Below are positions 8,961-18,646 of a stretch of DNA of 64,000 nucleotides, in pieces. A program made the translations under genes and the position numbers. The notes under the pieces are model-generated. The model was not told the DNA's origin. It did no database searches and saw nothing but the letters and a program-made list of their open reading frames with translations. Where the stretch lies: assembly GCF_023278185.1 (NCBI RefSeq), contig NZ_CP066356.1, forward strand, positions 6,750,001 through 6,814,000, written 5' to 3'. Numbering within the stretch: the first letter of the stretch is position 1; each line of letters begins with the position of its first letter. This DNA is from Bradyrhizobium elkanii USDA 76. GTDB taxonomy: Bacteria; Pseudomonadota; Alphaproteobacteria; Rhizobiales; Xanthobacteraceae.

Positions 8961-9722
8961 ATGACCGCGCATGTCATAGTAACCGACGAAGCCGCCACGC
9001 GCGTGATCCGGCTGCGCAGGCCCGAGAAGAAGAACGCGATCACCCAGGAGATGTTTCGCGCGATCAGCGACGCGATCGACAAGGCGCAGAACAATCCGAA
9101 GATCCGCTGCCTGATCATCACCGGCGGCTCCGGCGTGTTCACCGCGGGCAACGACATCGAGGACCTGCTCGCGCAGGGCACCTCGACCGGCGAGACGCCG
9201 CCGGCCTCCGACCTCGTCAAGTTCCTGTATTCGCTGGCCCACAATGTGAAGCCGATCATCGCCGCCGTCGACGGCGTCGCGATGGGCATCGGCACCACGA
9301 TGTTGTTTCACTGCGACTATGTCCTCGCCAGCAAGACCGCGCTGTTCTCGACGCCGTTCTCCAATTTCGGCCTGGTGCCGGAAGGCGCCTCAAGCCTGTT
9401 GATGCCGCGCATGATGGGCCACCAGCGCGCTTTCGCGATGCTGGTGATCGGCCGCACCATGTCGGCCGACGACGCCCGCGTCGCCGGCTTCGTCAACACC
9501 GTGGTGGCGCCGGGGCATGCCGAGGTGGAGGCGCACAAGGTGGCGCGCGAGATCTGCGCGCTGCCGGCCGAGGCTGTGGCAATCTCGCGGCGCCTGATCC
9601 GGCTGCCGCCGGAGGACGTCACCCGCCGCATCGAGCAGGAGAACCATCTGTTCAGCGAACGGATGCGCTCCACGGAAGCAGTCGAGGCGTTCAAGGCATT
9701 CATGGCTCGCCCGAAGGATTGA
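8961..9722 (+). CDS. Enoyl-CoA hydratase/isomerase family protein
   Basis: A 253-residue crotonase. The oxyanion loop is FTAGNDIEDLL (residues 60-70), and a glycine pair in DGVAMGIGTT is at 104-113. Glu141 in LVPEGAS matches the general acid/base of classical hydratases. The other catalytic Glu of mitochondrial-type hydratase falls in the GIGTT segment and is absent, so isomerase or another crotonase activity is as likely as hydration. There is no signal peptide. The start ATG at 8961 precedes TAHVIVTDE, a normal crotonase first strand. It is followed by an unrelated exported nucleotidase gene after 61 bp. Confidence 0.88.
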   Translation: MTAHVIVTDEAATRVIRLRRPEKKNAITQEMFRAISDAIDKAQNNPKIRCLIITGGSGVFTAGNDIEDLLAQGTSTGETPPASDLVKFLYSLAHNVKPIIAAVDGVAMGIGTTMLFHCDYVLASKTALFSTPFSNFGLVPEGASSLLMPRMMGHQRAFAMLVIGRTMSADDARVAGFVNTVVAPGHAEVEAHKVAREICALPAEAVAISRRLIRLPPEDVTRRIEQENHLFSERMRSTEAVEAFKAFMARPKD

Positions 9723-9783
9723 AACGAAGCGTCGCAAAATTGTAGTGGCGCGGCGCCATGATCCCGTGCTCCATGGACAGGTC

Positions 9784-11454
9784 ATGAGACAGCCCCGCCT
9801 TTCCCCTCTCGCCGCGGCCTGCGCGTTCGGACTGGTCGCAGCAAGCCCCTGCCTGGCGCAGGCCGCGGAGCCGGTCGACTTGCGCATTCTCGCGATCAAC
9901 GATTTCCACGGCTATCTGCGGCCGCCGCCGGGCGGCATCCGCATCACCGATCCCAATGATGCGACCAGGAAGATCATGGAGCCCGCCGGCGGCGCCGAGC
10001 GGATGGCCACCGTCGTCAAGCAGCTGCGCGAGAGCCACAAGAACAACATCTTCGTTGCGGCCGGCGACCTGATCGGCGCGAGCCCGTTCCTGTCGGCGAT
10101 GTTTCACGACGAGCCGACCATCGAGTCGCTCTCGCTGATGGGGCTTGCGATCTCCTCGGTCGGCAATCACGAATTCGACGAGGGCAAGGACGAGCTGCTG
10201 CGGATGCAGAATGGCGGCTGCCATCCGGTCGACAAATGCCAGGGGCCGCACTCGTTCACCGGGGCCAAATTCCGCTATCTCGCCGCCTCTACGATCGACA
10301 AGGCGACCGGCAAGCCGGTGTTTCCGCCCTACGAGATCAAGCAGTTCGACGGCATTCCAGTGGCCTTCATCGGGCTGACGCTGAAGAACACCCCGAACCT
10401 GGTGTCGCCGGCCGGCGTCGCGAGCCTCGATTTCCGCGACGAGGCCGAGACCGTCAATGCGCTGGTCCCCGAGCTGAAGGCGAAGGGCGTCGAGGCGATC
10501 GTGGTGCTGATCCACGAAGGCGGCTTTCCGACCGGCGACTATAATGAATGTCCAGGGATCTCCGGGCCGATCGTCGACATCGTCAAGAAGTTCGATCGCG
10601 CGGTCGACGTCGTGGTCTCCGGCCACACCCACCAGGCCTATGTCTGCGAGATCGACGGGCGGCTCGTCACCTCCGGCGACAAATACGGCACCCTGGTCAC
10701 CGCGATCGATCTTCAGCTCGATCCGAACAGCCATGACGTGATCAGCGCCAGGGCCGCCAACACCATCGTGCGGATCGCCGGCACCGCCAAGGACCCCGAG
10801 CAGAGCGCGCTGCTGGAATCCTACGACCGGCTGGCCGCACCGATCGCAAGCCGCGCCGCAGGCTCGGTCACCGAAACATTGTCGCGCACACCGAGCGAGA
10901 CAGGCGAGAGCCCGCTTGGCGACATCGTCGCCGATGCACAGCTGCTTGCAACCAGCGCTGAGCCGAATGGCGGCGCGGTGATCGCCTTCACCAATCCCGG
11001 CGGCGTGCGCACCGACATCGTCAAGCGCGAGGACGGCGCGGTGACCTACGCGGATATCTTCGCCAGCCAGCCGTTCCGCAACCAGCTCGTGACGATGACG
11101 CTGACCGGCAAGCAGCTCAAGGACGCGCTGGAGCAGCAATGGGCCGATCCGAAGCGGCCGCGCGCCCTCCAGGTCTCGAAGGGGTTCTCCTATGCGTGGG
11201 ATGCGAGCAAGGGCGACGGCGCGCGCATCATCGCCGCACGGATGTCGCTGGACGGCAAACCGATCGACCTGGCCGCGAGCTACCGCGTCACGGTGAACAA
11301 TTATCTCGCCGAGGGCGGCGACGGCTTCACGGTGTTCAAGCAAGGAACCGCGCAGCAGTTCGGCATCTACGACGTCGATGCACTCTACGCCTACTTCAAG
11401 GCCAACAGCCCGGTGGGCCCGACGGCAGGCAAGCGGATCGAGCGGATCAACTGA
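9784..11454 (+). CDS. Bifunctional metallophosphatase/5'-nucleotidase, secreted
   Basis: A 556-residue UshA-type nucleotidase that removes phosphate from extracytoplasmic nucleotides or nucleotide sugars. The signal peptide spans residues 1-27 (ends PCLAQA), which supports the ATG at 9784 over an upstream in-frame GTG at 9745. The metallophosphatase domain carries AINDFHG (Asp40, His42), AGDLIGASP, GNHEFDEG near 127 and SGHTHQAY. The C-terminal domain starts around residue 350 and holds FTNPGGVRTD and YRVTVNNYLAEGGDGF, its substrate-binding signatures. Both domains are complete. It is probably a phosphate-scavenging enzyme. Confidence 0.92.
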   Translation: MRQPRLSPLAAACAFGLVAASPCLAQAAEPVDLRILAINDFHGYLRPPPGGIRITDPNDATRKIMEPAGGAERMATVVKQLRESHKNNIFVAAGDLIGASPFLSAMFHDEPTIESLSLMGLAISSVGNHEFDEGKDELLRMQNGGCHPVDKCQGPHSFTGAKFRYLAASTIDKATGKPVFPPYEIKQFDGIPVAFIGLTLKNTPNLVSPAGVASLDFRDEAETVNALVPELKAKGVEAIVVLIHEGGFPTGDYNECPGISGPIVDIVKKFDRAVDVVVSGHTHQAYVCEIDGRLVTSGDKYGTLVTAIDLQLDPNSHDVISARAANTIVRIAGTAKDPEQSALLESYDRLAAPIASRAAGSVTETLSRTPSETGESPLGDIVADAQLLATSAEPNGGAVIAFTNPGGVRTDIVKREDGAVTYADIFASQPFRNQLVTMTLTGKQLKDALEQQWADPKRPRALQVSKGFSYAWDASKGDGARIIAARMSLDGKPIDLAASYRVTVNNYLAEGGDGFTVFKQGTAQQFGIYDVDALYAYFKANSPVGPTAGKRIERIN

Positions 11455-11530
11455 GCCGCAAACTCGTCTTCGTCATGGCACGCGGCCCTTTCCGGAACGC
11501 CGCTAACGGCCTAGATTAGGGCCTGCTCTT

Positions 11531-11576
11531 GCATGATCTTGTTCGGAAAACCGCTGCGCACTTTTCCGGATCATGC
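11531..11576. repeat. Intergenic palindromic element
   Basis: A 46-bp hairpin with outer arms GCATGATC and GATCATGC and inner arms CGGAAAA and TTTTCCG. A diverged copy sits at 4676-4718. It occupies the gap between the nucleotidase stop and the start of the deacetylase-like gene. Any terminator or RNA-processing role is inferred. Confidence 0.65.
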
Positions 11577-11612
11577 GTCCTCGCACGCGCATCGATTGCG
11601 CCGGGAATTTGC

Positions 11613-12539
11613 ATGACACTGCTTCTGACGCATTCCGCCTGTCTCGACCACCTGACCCCTCCCGGACATCCCGAACGCCCCGACCGGCTGCGGGCGGTCG
11701 CCGAGGTGCTCGGCGAGGATCGCTTCAAGGCGCTGGTGCGCGATTCCGCGCCGGAAGGCGACCTCGATACCGTGCTGCTCTGTCACGGCGAGCACTATGT
11801 CAGCGAACTCCGCCACATCGCGCCGACCTCGGGCATGATCTATATCGACGGCGACACCTCGATGTCGCCGGGCACCTGGGAAGCCGTGATGCGCGGCGTC
11901 GGCGGCGCGGTGGCCGCCACCGATGCGGTGATGGAGGGCAAGCATCAAAGCGCCTTCGTCGCGGTGCGCCCGCCCGGGCACCACGCCGAGAAGTCGACGC
12001 CGATGGGCTTCTGCTTCTTCGACAACGCCGCGATCGCCGCACGCCACGCGCAGCGCAAATACGGCATCAAGCGCGCCGCGATCATCGATTTCGACGTCCA
12101 TCACGGCAACGGCACGCAGGATATCTTCTGGGCCGACCCGACCGTGATGTATTGCTCGACGCACCAGATGCCGCTGTTCCCCGGCACCGGGGCCGCCGGC
12201 GAGCGCGGCGAGCATGACACCGTCGTCAACGCGCCGCTGGCGCCCGGCGACGGCGGCGCCAAGTTCCGCTCGGCTTTCGAGAATCTGATCCTGCCGCAGC
12301 TCGAGAAGTTCTCTCCCGAACTCGTCGTCATCTCGGCGGGGTTCGACGCGCATCACCGCGATCCCTTGGCCTCGATCAACCTGACGGGCGAGGATTTCGG
12401 CTGGGTCACGCGCAAGCTGATGGATCTCGCCGACAGGAGCGCCGGCGGCCGCGTCGTCTCCGTCCTGGAAGGCGGCTACGACCTGCAGGGCCTGAAAGAG
12501 TCGGTGGCATCTCACGTCAGCGCATTGATGGGCGGGTAA
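11613..12539 (+). CDS. Histone deacetylase/acetylpolyamine amidohydrolase family protein
   Basis: A 308-residue zinc-dependent deacetylase of the arginase/HDAC fold. Bacterial members act on acetylated polyamines, small molecules or proteins. Visible motifs are RPPGHHAE near 120-127 (catalytic His pair), GFCFFDNAAIAA, the zinc motif DFDVHHGNGT near 159-168, SAGFDAHHRDPLA near 241 and LEGGYDL near the end. All zinc ligands are present, so it should be active. Homology begins at MTLLLTHSACLDHL, so I use the ATG at 11613. The next gene is xseB after 128 bp. Confidence 0.92.
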   Translation: MTLLLTHSACLDHLTPPGHPERPDRLRAVAEVLGEDRFKALVRDSAPEGDLDTVLLCHGEHYVSELRHIAPTSGMIYIDGDTSMSPGTWEAVMRGVGGAVAATDAVMEGKHQSAFVAVRPPGHHAEKSTPMGFCFFDNAAIAARHAQRKYGIKRAAIIDFDVHHGNGTQDIFWADPTVMYCSTHQMPLFPGTGAAGERGEHDTVVNAPLAPGDGGAKFRSAFENLILPQLEKFSPELVVISAGFDAHHRDPLASINLTGEDFGWVTRKLMDLADRSAGGRVVSVLEGGYDLQGLKESVASHVSALMGG

Positions 12540-12667
12540 ATCCCCGCCACAATACGCCCGCAAAAATTCGATTGATTCTGCGCCGGGGCGAGCATGGCCT
12601 GCGACAGGTCATGTTTGGACGACAAGATCAGGTTGCGATCTGATCCACGCAATCGGGAACGCAAAGA

Positions 12668-12919
12668 ATGGCCGACAATACCCAAGCCGACGTGAAGAAG
12701 CTCTCCTTTGAACGCGCGATCGAGGAACTCGAAACGATCGTCAAGCGGCTCGAGGACGGCAAGGTCCCGCTTGAGGAATCGGTCGCGATCTACGAGCGCG
12801 GCGAGGCGCTGAAGCGGCGCTGCGAGGAATTGCTGCGCCAGGCCGAAGCCCGCGTCGACAAGATCACCACCGACGCCTCGGGCCAGCCGACCGGGACCGA
12901 GCCGCTCGACGTGCAGTAG
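12668..12919 (+). CDS. xseB: Exodeoxyribonuclease VII small subunit
   Basis: An 83-residue helical subunit of ExoVII, which degrades single-stranded DNA together with XseA (not in this window). The family signature is clear: SFERAIEELETIVKRLEDGK, PLEESVAIYERGEALKRRCEELL and a charged C-terminal helix EARVDKI. Length is typical (about 80). It lies downstream of the deacetylase-like gene and upstream of dxs, an order often seen in related rhizobia from memory. Confidence 0.95.
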   Translation: MADNTQADVKKLSFERAIEELETIVKRLEDGKVPLEESVAIYERGEALKRRCEELLRQAEARVDKITTDASGQPTGTEPLDVQ

Positions 12920-13502
12920 AGCCCCGCTCCGATTCCATCGAAACGGAGTAGGCTCCGGGCGCCAGCCCCCACAGTCATGCGACTGAATGCCCGCCCCGGC
13001 GGGCAATTGTTGCTGTTTATTTCCAGCAATCCATCACGCCGCGGAGTGACCGCGGCGATCGGCGCGGCGCGCGAATCAGCCCGCTCCGTACCGGCCGGCT
13101 GCCGCTAAAATGGGCGTTATTGGAACCCGGCTCCGGCCCAGGCATTGAAAAGTCTAGGTTTTTCAAGACAGCGCATAGGAACCCTGCACCCCCTATCGGG
13201 TTGGCTTTGGCTACAGCTTTGGTGTAATGCTTCCAGTTCTATGGGCATTTGAAGGTGGCGGGCGGCCCGAACTTTTCGGGCGGCAAGCATCTCAAATGGT
13301 TCGATAAAACTGAACCGGGACGGGTGAAGAGCGACCAAGGTGATGCATATCACGTGGTCCAATCCGGAGTGAATCTAGGCTTACAATCAGGCACCGGCCT
13401 GCCGGGGCGGCACCCAGTGTCTGGCATTCGCTGCGCGGTGTGCGCGCCATCCCATCTCGCGTCGGGCGGTTCGTTCCGACAGGCAAAAATTGGAAATTCG
13501 CT
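12920..13502. other. 583-bp spacer between xseB and dxs
   Basis: I found no supported gene. A GC-rich hairpin at 12989-13006 (TGCCCGCC, CGGGCA) may end xseB transcription, although no good T-run follows. A dyad at 13145-13166 (TTGAAAA, 8-bp spacer, TTTTCAA) is a possible protein-binding site in the long leader of dxs. The remaining sequence is unexplained and unusually long for a leader. Confidence 0.5.
12989..13006 (+). terminator. Possible terminator after xseB
   Basis: GC-rich stem TGCCCGCC/GG-CGGGCA about 70 bp after the xseB stop, followed by ATTGTTGCTGTTT, which is T-rich but broken. This is weak evidence for an intrinsic terminator. Confidence 0.35.
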
Positions 13503-15431
13503 GTGACCACATTTAGTAAGACGCCGCTTCTTGACACTATTCACACGCCGGATGACCTGCGCAAGCTGAAGGTCGAGCAGGTGCGGCAGGTTGCCGACGA
13601 GCTCCGCCAGGAAACCATCGACGCGGTGTCGGTGACCGGCGGCCATTTCGGCGCCGGCCTCGGCGTGGTCGAACTGACGACCGCCATCCACTACATCTTC
13701 GACACCCCGCGCGACCGCCTGATCTGGGACGTCGGCCACCAGGCCTATCCGCACAAGATCCTGACCGGACGCCGCGACCGCATCCGCACGCTGCGCACCG
13801 GCGGCGGCCTCTCCGGCTTCACCAAGCGCACCGAGAGCGACTACGATCCGTTCGGCGCCGCGCACTCCTCGACCTCGATTTCGGCCGGCCTCGGCATGGC
13901 CGTGGCGCGCGACCTCTCCGGCGGCAAGAACAACGTTATCGCCGTGATCGGTGACGGCGCGATGTCGGCGGGCATGGCCTATGAGGCGATGAACAACGCC
14001 GGCGCGATGAACTCGCGCCTGATCGTGATCCTCAACGACAACGACATGTCGATCGCCCCGCCGGTCGGCGCGATGAGCGCCTATCTGTCGCGCCTCTACT
14101 CCGGCAAGACCTACCGCTCGCTGCGCGAGGCCGCCAAGCAGATCAACAAGCGCCTGCCCAAGATCCTCGCCAACCGCGCCAACCGCGTCGAGGAATATTC
14201 GCGCGGCTTCATGATGGACGGCGGCACGCTGTTCGAAGAGCTCGGCTTCTACTATGTCGGCCCGATCGACGGTCACAATCTCGACCATCTGCTGCCGGTG
14301 CTGAAGAACGTCCGCGACATGGAGACCGGCCCGATCCTGGTTCACGTCGTGACCCAGAAGGGCAAGGGCTACGGTCCCGCCGAAGCCTCCGCCGACAAGT
14401 ACCACGCCGTGGTCAAGTTCGACGTCGCGACCGGCACCCAGGCCAAGGCCAAGCCGAATGCGCCGGCCTACCAGAATGTGTTCGGCCAGAGCCTCGTCAA
14501 GGAAGCCGAGAAGGACGATAGGATCGTCGCCATCACCGCGGCAATGCCGTCGGGCACCGGCGTCGACATCTTCAACAAGGCGTTCCCGGACCGCACCTTC
14601 GACGTCGGCATTGCCGAACAGCACGCGGTCACCTTCGCCGCCGGCCTCGCCACCGAAGGCTACAAGCCGTTCTGCGCGATCTACTCGACCTTCCTGCAGC
14701 GCGGCTATGACCAGGTGGTCCATGACGTCGCGATCCAGAGCCTTCCGGTCCGCTTCGCGATCGACCGCGCCGGCCTGGTCGGCGCCGACGGCGCGACGCA
14801 CGCGGGTTCGTTCGACAATGCTTATCTCGGCTGTCTGCCGAACATGGTGATCATGGCCGCCGCCGACGAGGCGGAACTGGTCCACATGGTGGCGACGCAG
14901 GTTGCGATCAACGATCGTCCGAGCGCGCTGCGCTATCCGCGCGGCGAAGGCCGCGGCATCGAGATGCCTGAAGTCGGCGTTGCCCTGGAAGTCGGCAAGG
15001 GCCGCATCATCCGCGAGGGCAAGAAGGTCGCGCTGCTTTCGTTCGGCACCCGTCTCGCCGAGTGCGAGAAGGCGGCCGACGAGCTCGCCGCCCACGGCCT
15101 CTCCGCCACGATCGCCGACGCGCGCTTCATGAAGCCGCTCGACGAAGAGATGATCATGAAGCTCGCCCGCGACCACGAGATCCTGATCACGATCGAGGAA
15201 GGCTCGATCGGCGGCTTCGGCTCGCATGTCATGCAGTTCCTGTCGGACAACGCCATGCTCGACAGCGGCATGCTCAAGTTCCGCTCGATGATCCTGCCCG
15301 ACGTGTTCCTCGACCACGACACGCCGGCGGCGATGTATGCCCGCGCCGGTCTCGACGCCAAGAGCATCGTTGCCAAGGTGTTCGAGACCCTCGGCAAGGA
15401 CTACAAGACCGAGACCGTCAAGCTCGCCTAA
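13503..15431 (+). CDS. dxs: 1-deoxy-D-xylulose-5-phosphate synthase
   Basis: First enzyme of the methylerythritol phosphate isoprenoid pathway: condenses pyruvate and glyceraldehyde 3-phosphate with thiamine diphosphate. The start is GTG at 13503, giving [12 protein letters not shown] and 642 residues, the usual length. Residues near 150 carry the TPP/Mg site ([17 protein letters not shown]). [17 protein letters not shown] and [14 protein letters not shown] are N-terminal hallmarks. The pyrimidine-binding domain has [15 protein letters not shown] and [14 protein letters not shown]. The C-terminal transketolase domain closes at [16 protein letters not shown]. It precedes the RNA methyltransferase genes but is separated from them by about 100 bp. 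Confidence 0.97.
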   Translation: MTTFSKTPLLDTIHTPDDLRKLKVEQVRQVADELRQETIDAVSVTGGHFGAGLGVVELTTAIHYIFDTPRDRLIWDVGHQAYPHKILTGRRDRIRTLRTGGGLSGFTKRTESDYDPFGAAHSSTSISAGLGMAVARDLSGGKNNVIAVIGDGAMSAGMAYEAMNNAGAMNSRLIVILNDNDMSIAPPVGAMSAYLSRLYSGKTYRSLREAAKQINKRLPKILANRANRVEEYSRGFMMDGGTLFEELGFYYVGPIDGHNLDHLLPVLKNVRDMETGPILVHVVTQKGKGYGPAEASADKYHAVVKFDVATGTQAKAKPNAPAYQNVFGQSLVKEAEKDDRIVAITAAMPSGTGVDIFNKAFPDRTFDVGIAEQHAVTFAAGLATEGYKPFCAIYSTFLQRGYDQVVHDVAIQSLPVRFAIDRAGLVGADGATHAGSFDNAYLGCLPNMVIMAAADEAELVHMVATQVAINDRPSALRYPRGEGRGIEMPEVGVALEVGKGRIIREGKKVALLSFGTRLAECEKAADELAAHGLSATIADARFMKPLDEEMIMKLARDHEILITIEEGSIGGFGSHVMQFLSDNAMLDSGMLKFRSMILPDVFLDHDTPAAMYARAGLDAKSIVAKVFETLGKDYKTETVKLA

Positions 15432-15455
15432 TCGCTACGGGCGGCGCTCACTGGC

Positions 15456-15512
15456 GCATTTTCGGTTCTGATTGGATCAGAACCGAAGCTCCGGGTTCTC
15501 GCTCGAAAACGC
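15456..15512. repeat. Intergenic hairpin element after dxs (same arms as 62498-62541)
   Basis: Outer arms GCATTTTCG (15456-15464) and CGAAAACGC (15504-15512) enclose a perfect 10-bp hairpin CGGTTCTGAT/ATCAGAACCG at 15463-15485. The same outer arms recur at 62498-62541. It sits 24 bp after the dxs stop and 18 bp before the next gene, so transcription termination or attenuation is plausible. Confidence 0.6.
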
Positions 15513-15530
15513 ACTAGCCCCGGCACGTCC

Positions 15531-16094
15531 ATGAAGATCTATCTGGCAGGTCCTGACGTGTTCCTGCCGGATGCCGTGGAGATCGGCCGCCGTAAGGCGG
15601 AGGTTTGCGCCTATCACGGGCTGACCGGGCTGTATCCGCTCGACAGCAGCATCGATCCCACCGCCGCCGGCGCCTCGCTCGCCATCTTCAAGAGCAACGA
15701 GGCGATGATGGAGTCCGCCGACGCCATCATCGCCAACTTGACGCCGTTTCGCGGCCCCAGTGCCGACGCAGGCACGGTTTACGAACTCGGCTACATGGCG
15801 GGACGCGGCAAACTGTGCCTCGCCTATTCCAACGATCCCACGTCCTACGCCAATCGCGTGGCGCGGCTCAGTCAGGTCGTGCCGGCATCCGACGGACGCC
15901 TGATCGATGCGGAGGGGCTGACGGTGGAAGAGTTTGGATTACCGGACAATCTGATGATGATGCACGCGCTCGACCTGCACGGCAGCCCGCTGGTGACCCC
16001 GCGCGAGTCGTCGGCCGACCTCTGGCACGACCTCACCTCCTTCGAGGCCTGCGTGCGGCTCGCTGCCGCGCAGCGCCGGCAGGCGGCGAAGTGA
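15531..16094 (+). CDS. Nucleoside 2-deoxyribosyltransferase
   Basis: A 187-residue enzyme that would cleave or exchange the N-glycosidic bond of 2'-deoxyribonucleosides (purine salvage or pool cleaning). The family opening MKIYLAGPDVFLPDA is at residues 1-15. The active-site region IANLTPFRGPSADAGTVYEL follows, with its Asp and Glu (the nucleophile Glu in TVYELGYMAG). Substrate preference (nucleoside versus nucleotide) is not clear. Its stop overlaps the GTG start of the TlyA gene by 4 bp (GTGA), so the two are translationally coupled. Confidence 0.9.
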   Translation: MKIYLAGPDVFLPDAVEIGRRKAEVCAYHGLTGLYPLDSSIDPTAAGASLAIFKSNEAMMESADAIIANLTPFRGPSADAGTVYELGYMAGRGKLCLAYSNDPTSYANRVARLSQVVPASDGRLIDAEGLTVEEFGLPDNLMMMHALDLHGSPLVTPRESSADLWHDLTSFEACVRLAAAQRRQAAK

Positions 16095-16852
16095 CCAGAG
16101 CGGGCGACAACGACAACAACGCATCCGCCGGCAAGCGCATCGACGTGCTGCTGGTGGAACGCGGCCTGTTCGAAAGCCGGGCGCGGGCGCGCGCCGCCAT
16201 CGACGCCGGCCTCGTCACCGCCGACGGCAAGCAGATCGTGAAGGCGTCCGAGATCGTCGCACCGGGCGCGGCCCTCTCGGCCGAGCCGGCGCATCCCTAT
16301 GTCTCGCGCGGCGGCGTCAAGCTCGCCGGCGCGCTCGAGCACTATCCGATCGACGTCGAGGGCCATGTCTGCCTCGATGTCGGCGCCTCGACCGGCGGCT
16401 TTACCGAAGTGCTGCTCGCCAACGGCGCAAGCCTCGTGTTCGCCATCGATGTCGGCCACGGCCAGCTGCATCCCTCGCTGCAAGGACATCCGAAGATCGT
16501 CTCCATGGAGGCAACCGACATCAGGAGCTTCGAGGGCAAGCGCCTGCCGGCGCGGCCCGACATCGTGGTGATCGACGTCAGCTTCATCTCGCTGAAGCTC
16601 GTGCTGCCGGTGGCGCTGTCGCTGGCGGCCGCCCCGATGCATCTTTTGGCGCTGATCAAGCCGCAATTCGAGGCGGCGCGCAAACACTCCAAGCGCGGCG
16701 TCATCCGCAACGCGATGGTGCACCAGGAAATCTGCGACGATATCGCCGCCTTTGCCGCCTCGCAGGGCTGCACCGACATTCAGGTGTTCCCGTCCTCGAT
16801 CCCGGGCGGCGACGGCAATATCGAATTCTTCCTCGGCGCGCGCCGTGGCTGA
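16091..16852 (+). CDS. TlyA-family rRNA (cytidine-2'-O)-methyltransferase
   Basis: A 253-residue protein with an N-terminal S4 RNA-binding domain (about 16-77: [20 protein letters not shown]) and an FtsJ-type methyltransferase domain. [14 protein letters not shown] at 96-109 is the S-adenosylmethionine loop, and KPQFEA and [14 protein letters not shown] close the domain. TlyA proteins 2'-O-methylate 16S and 23S rRNA; some are called haemolysins in old annotations. The start is GTG at 16091, overlapping the upstream stop. The 3' end overlaps the next methyltransferase by 8 bp. Confidence 0.93.
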   Translation: MTRAGDNDNNASAGKRIDVLLVERGLFESRARARAAIDAGLVTADGKQIVKASEIVAPGAALSAEPAHPYVSRGGVKLAGALEHYPIDVEGHVCLDVGASTGGFTEVLLANGASLVFAIDVGHGQLHPSLQGHPKIVSMEATDIRSFEGKRLPARPDIVVIDVSFISLKLVLPVALSLAAAPMHLLALIKPQFEAARKHSKRGVIRNAMVHQEICDDIAAFAASQGCTDIQVFPSSIPGGDGNIEFFLGARRG

Positions 16853-18086
16853 ACTTCTGACCATCGACCATGTCGGCCACCGTGGCGACGGCGTCGCGAT
16901 CGAGGGATCGCAACCGATCTTCGTGCCTTATGCGCTGGCCGGCGAAACGGTCGAGGTCGACGACGTCCCGGGCAACCATCCCGACCGGCGGCGACTGCTG
17001 CGGGTCACGCGCCAAAGCCCCGAGCGCATCGCGCCGTTCTGTCCGCACTTCGGCGTCTGCGGCGGCTGCGCGATCCAGCACTGGAACGACGAAGGCTACC
17101 ATGCCTGGAAGCGCAACATCGTGGTCGAGACGCTGGCGCAGGCGAAGATTGCGGCGGACGTCACACCGCTGATCGATGCCCATGGCGCGGGCCGTCGCCG
17201 CATCACGCTGCACGGGCGCATGGGCACCCATGAGGTCCTCAAGGTCGGCTACGCCGCGGCAGGTTCTCACGACATCATCCCGGTCGATCGCTGCCCGATC
17301 CTCGATCCTGCGCTCGACGGTGCGCTCGAGGCAGCCTGGGCCACAGCCGAGCCACTGATCGTGATCGGCAAGCCGCTCGACATCCAGGTGACCGCAACCG
17401 TCAATGGCCTCGACATCGACGTGCGGGGCTCCGGCGCGCTGCCCACCAGCCTGATCACCACTTTGTCGCGCGTCGCGGAAAAGCACCGGCTGGCGCGGCT
17501 GACACGCCATGGCGAACTGGTGCTGCAGCGCGGCTCCCCGGAGATTGCGATCGGAAAGGCGATGGTCGTGCTGCCGCCCGGCTCGTTCCTGCAGGCGACC
17601 GTCAAGGGCGAGGACACGCTGGCAGCGCTGGTTCGCGAGCATTGCGGACGCGCCAAGCATATCGCCGACCTGTTTTGCGGCGTCGGTCCCTTCGCGCTGC
17701 GCCTCGCGGAGAAGGCGCGGATCGCGGCCTTCGACAGCGATGCCGGCGCCATCACGGCGCTGCAGAAGGCCGCGCAAACGACGCCGGGGCTGAAGCCACT
17801 CAAGGCCGAGGCGCGCGACCTGTTCCGCCGCCCCCTGATGCCGCAGGAGTTGCGCGACTATGACGCCGTCGTGTTCGATCCGCCGCGGCAGGGCGCGCAG
17901 GCGCAGGTCACCCAGCTGGCGGCGAGCAAGGTGCCGGTGATCGTCGCGGTGTCCTGCAACGCCGCAACGTTTGCGCGCGACGCGAAGATCCTGATCGACG
18001 GCGGCTACAAGATCGCAGCCGTCACGCCGGTCGACCAGTTCCGCCACACGGCGCATGTCGAGCTGGTGGCGCGGTTCGCGCGCTGA
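16845..18086 (+). CDS. Class I SAM-dependent RNA (uracil-5-)methyltransferase, RumA/TrmA family
   Basis: A 413-residue enzyme that methylates C5 of a uridine in rRNA or tRNA. An N-terminal TRAM-like region (1-55) binds RNA. Cys66, Cys72, Cys75 and a Cys near 150 (VDRCPI) match the [4Fe-4S] ligands of RlmD-type enzymes. The methyltransferase loop [14 protein letters not shown] is near 275. The nucleophile is the Cys of [11 protein letters not shown] near residue 370. The start is GTG at 16845, read with [18 protein letters not shown]; it overlaps tlyA by 8 bp, so the two modification enzymes are co-expressed. RNA target is not assigned. Confidence 0.91.
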   Translation: MAELLTIDHVGHRGDGVAIEGSQPIFVPYALAGETVEVDDVPGNHPDRRRLLRVTRQSPERIAPFCPHFGVCGGCAIQHWNDEGYHAWKRNIVVETLAQAKIAADVTPLIDAHGAGRRRITLHGRMGTHEVLKVGYAAAGSHDIIPVDRCPILDPALDGALEAAWATAEPLIVIGKPLDIQVTATVNGLDIDVRGSGALPTSLITTLSRVAEKHRLARLTRHGELVLQRGSPEIAIGKAMVVLPPGSFLQATVKGEDTLAALVREHCGRAKHIADLFCGVGPFALRLAEKARIAAFDSDAGAITALQKAAQTTPGLKPLKAEARDLFRRPLMPQELRDYDAVVFDPPRQGAQAQVTQLAASKVPVIVAVSCNAATFARDAKILIDGGYKIAAVTPVDQFRHTAHVELVARFAR

Positions 18087-18140
18087 CGGGACGCTGCGAC
18101 TATCGCTGAGCGCGGGCAGTCCCGCTATAGTCCGCGCTCC

Positions 18141-18620
18141 ATGTCCGACGATCCGCTGCTCGCGCGCATCATTCCCGTTCTCGCCGCCGTACCGGGCGTC
18201 GCCGCCATCGTGCTCGGCGGCTCGCGGGCGCGCGGCACGGCGCATGATGCCTCCGACACCGATATCGGCCTCTACTATCGGGATGGCGCCGCGTTGGTGC
18301 GGCGCTTTCAATGGGAAGTGCTGTTCAGCATCGAGAATGCCGAGCTCGCCGTGCCGCGCGGCGACAGCACGCATATCGCCGGCTGCGCCTATCGCGCGTT
18401 GGCCTGCATCGCGCAGGTGCTGTTTGCGCTGAACGGGGCGTATCTGATCAACGAAAAGGGCGCGCTGGCGCAGGCCGCGAATTTTCCGGTGACGGTTCGC
18501 GACCTCGCTGGCCGTGCCACTGAGGTCTGGCGGCAGATCGGCGCGGCCGAGCACGCCGCCACGTTGCAGATGCTGCGCGTGCTGGAGAGTGACCTCCAGA
18601 AGATCTGTAGGGTGAGTTAG
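18141..18620 (+). CDS. Nucleotidyltransferase-domain protein
   Basis: A 159-residue protein. The polymerase-beta-like motif GGSRARG is at 26-32, followed by Asp39 and Asp41 in ASDTDIGLYY, the metal-binding pair. The remainder is helical and lacks a recognised partner domain. Such minimal nucleotidyltransferases can be toxin-antitoxin antitoxins (MNT), antibiotic adenylyltransferases or of unknown role; no HEPN gene is adjacent, so an antitoxin role has no support here. It follows the RNA methyltransferase by 54 bp. Confidence 0.78.
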   Translation: MSDDPLLARIIPVLAAVPGVAAIVLGGSRARGTAHDASDTDIGLYYRDGAALVRRFQWEVLFSIENAELAVPRGDSTHIAGCAYRALACIAQVLFALNGAYLINEKGALAQAANFPVTVRDLAGRATEVWRQIGAAEHAATLQMLRVLESDLQKICRVS

Positions 18621-18646
18621 AACCGTCTACGAGATCGACATGATCG

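Noticed and set aside
9700..11343. 547-codon frame opposite the 5'-nucleotidase
   Set aside because: Antisense artefact of biased codons.
13350..15317. 655-codon left-strand open frame opposite dxs
   Set aside because: Antisense shadow of dxs; the composition (many His, Arg, Asp, Gly) and lack of motifs fit codon-bias artefact.
18141..18620. MNT/HEPN toxin-antitoxin module
   Set aside because: The nucleotidyltransferase fits MNT size, but no HEPN-like gene is adjacent; the flanking genes are an RNA methyltransferase and a DUF1194 protein.
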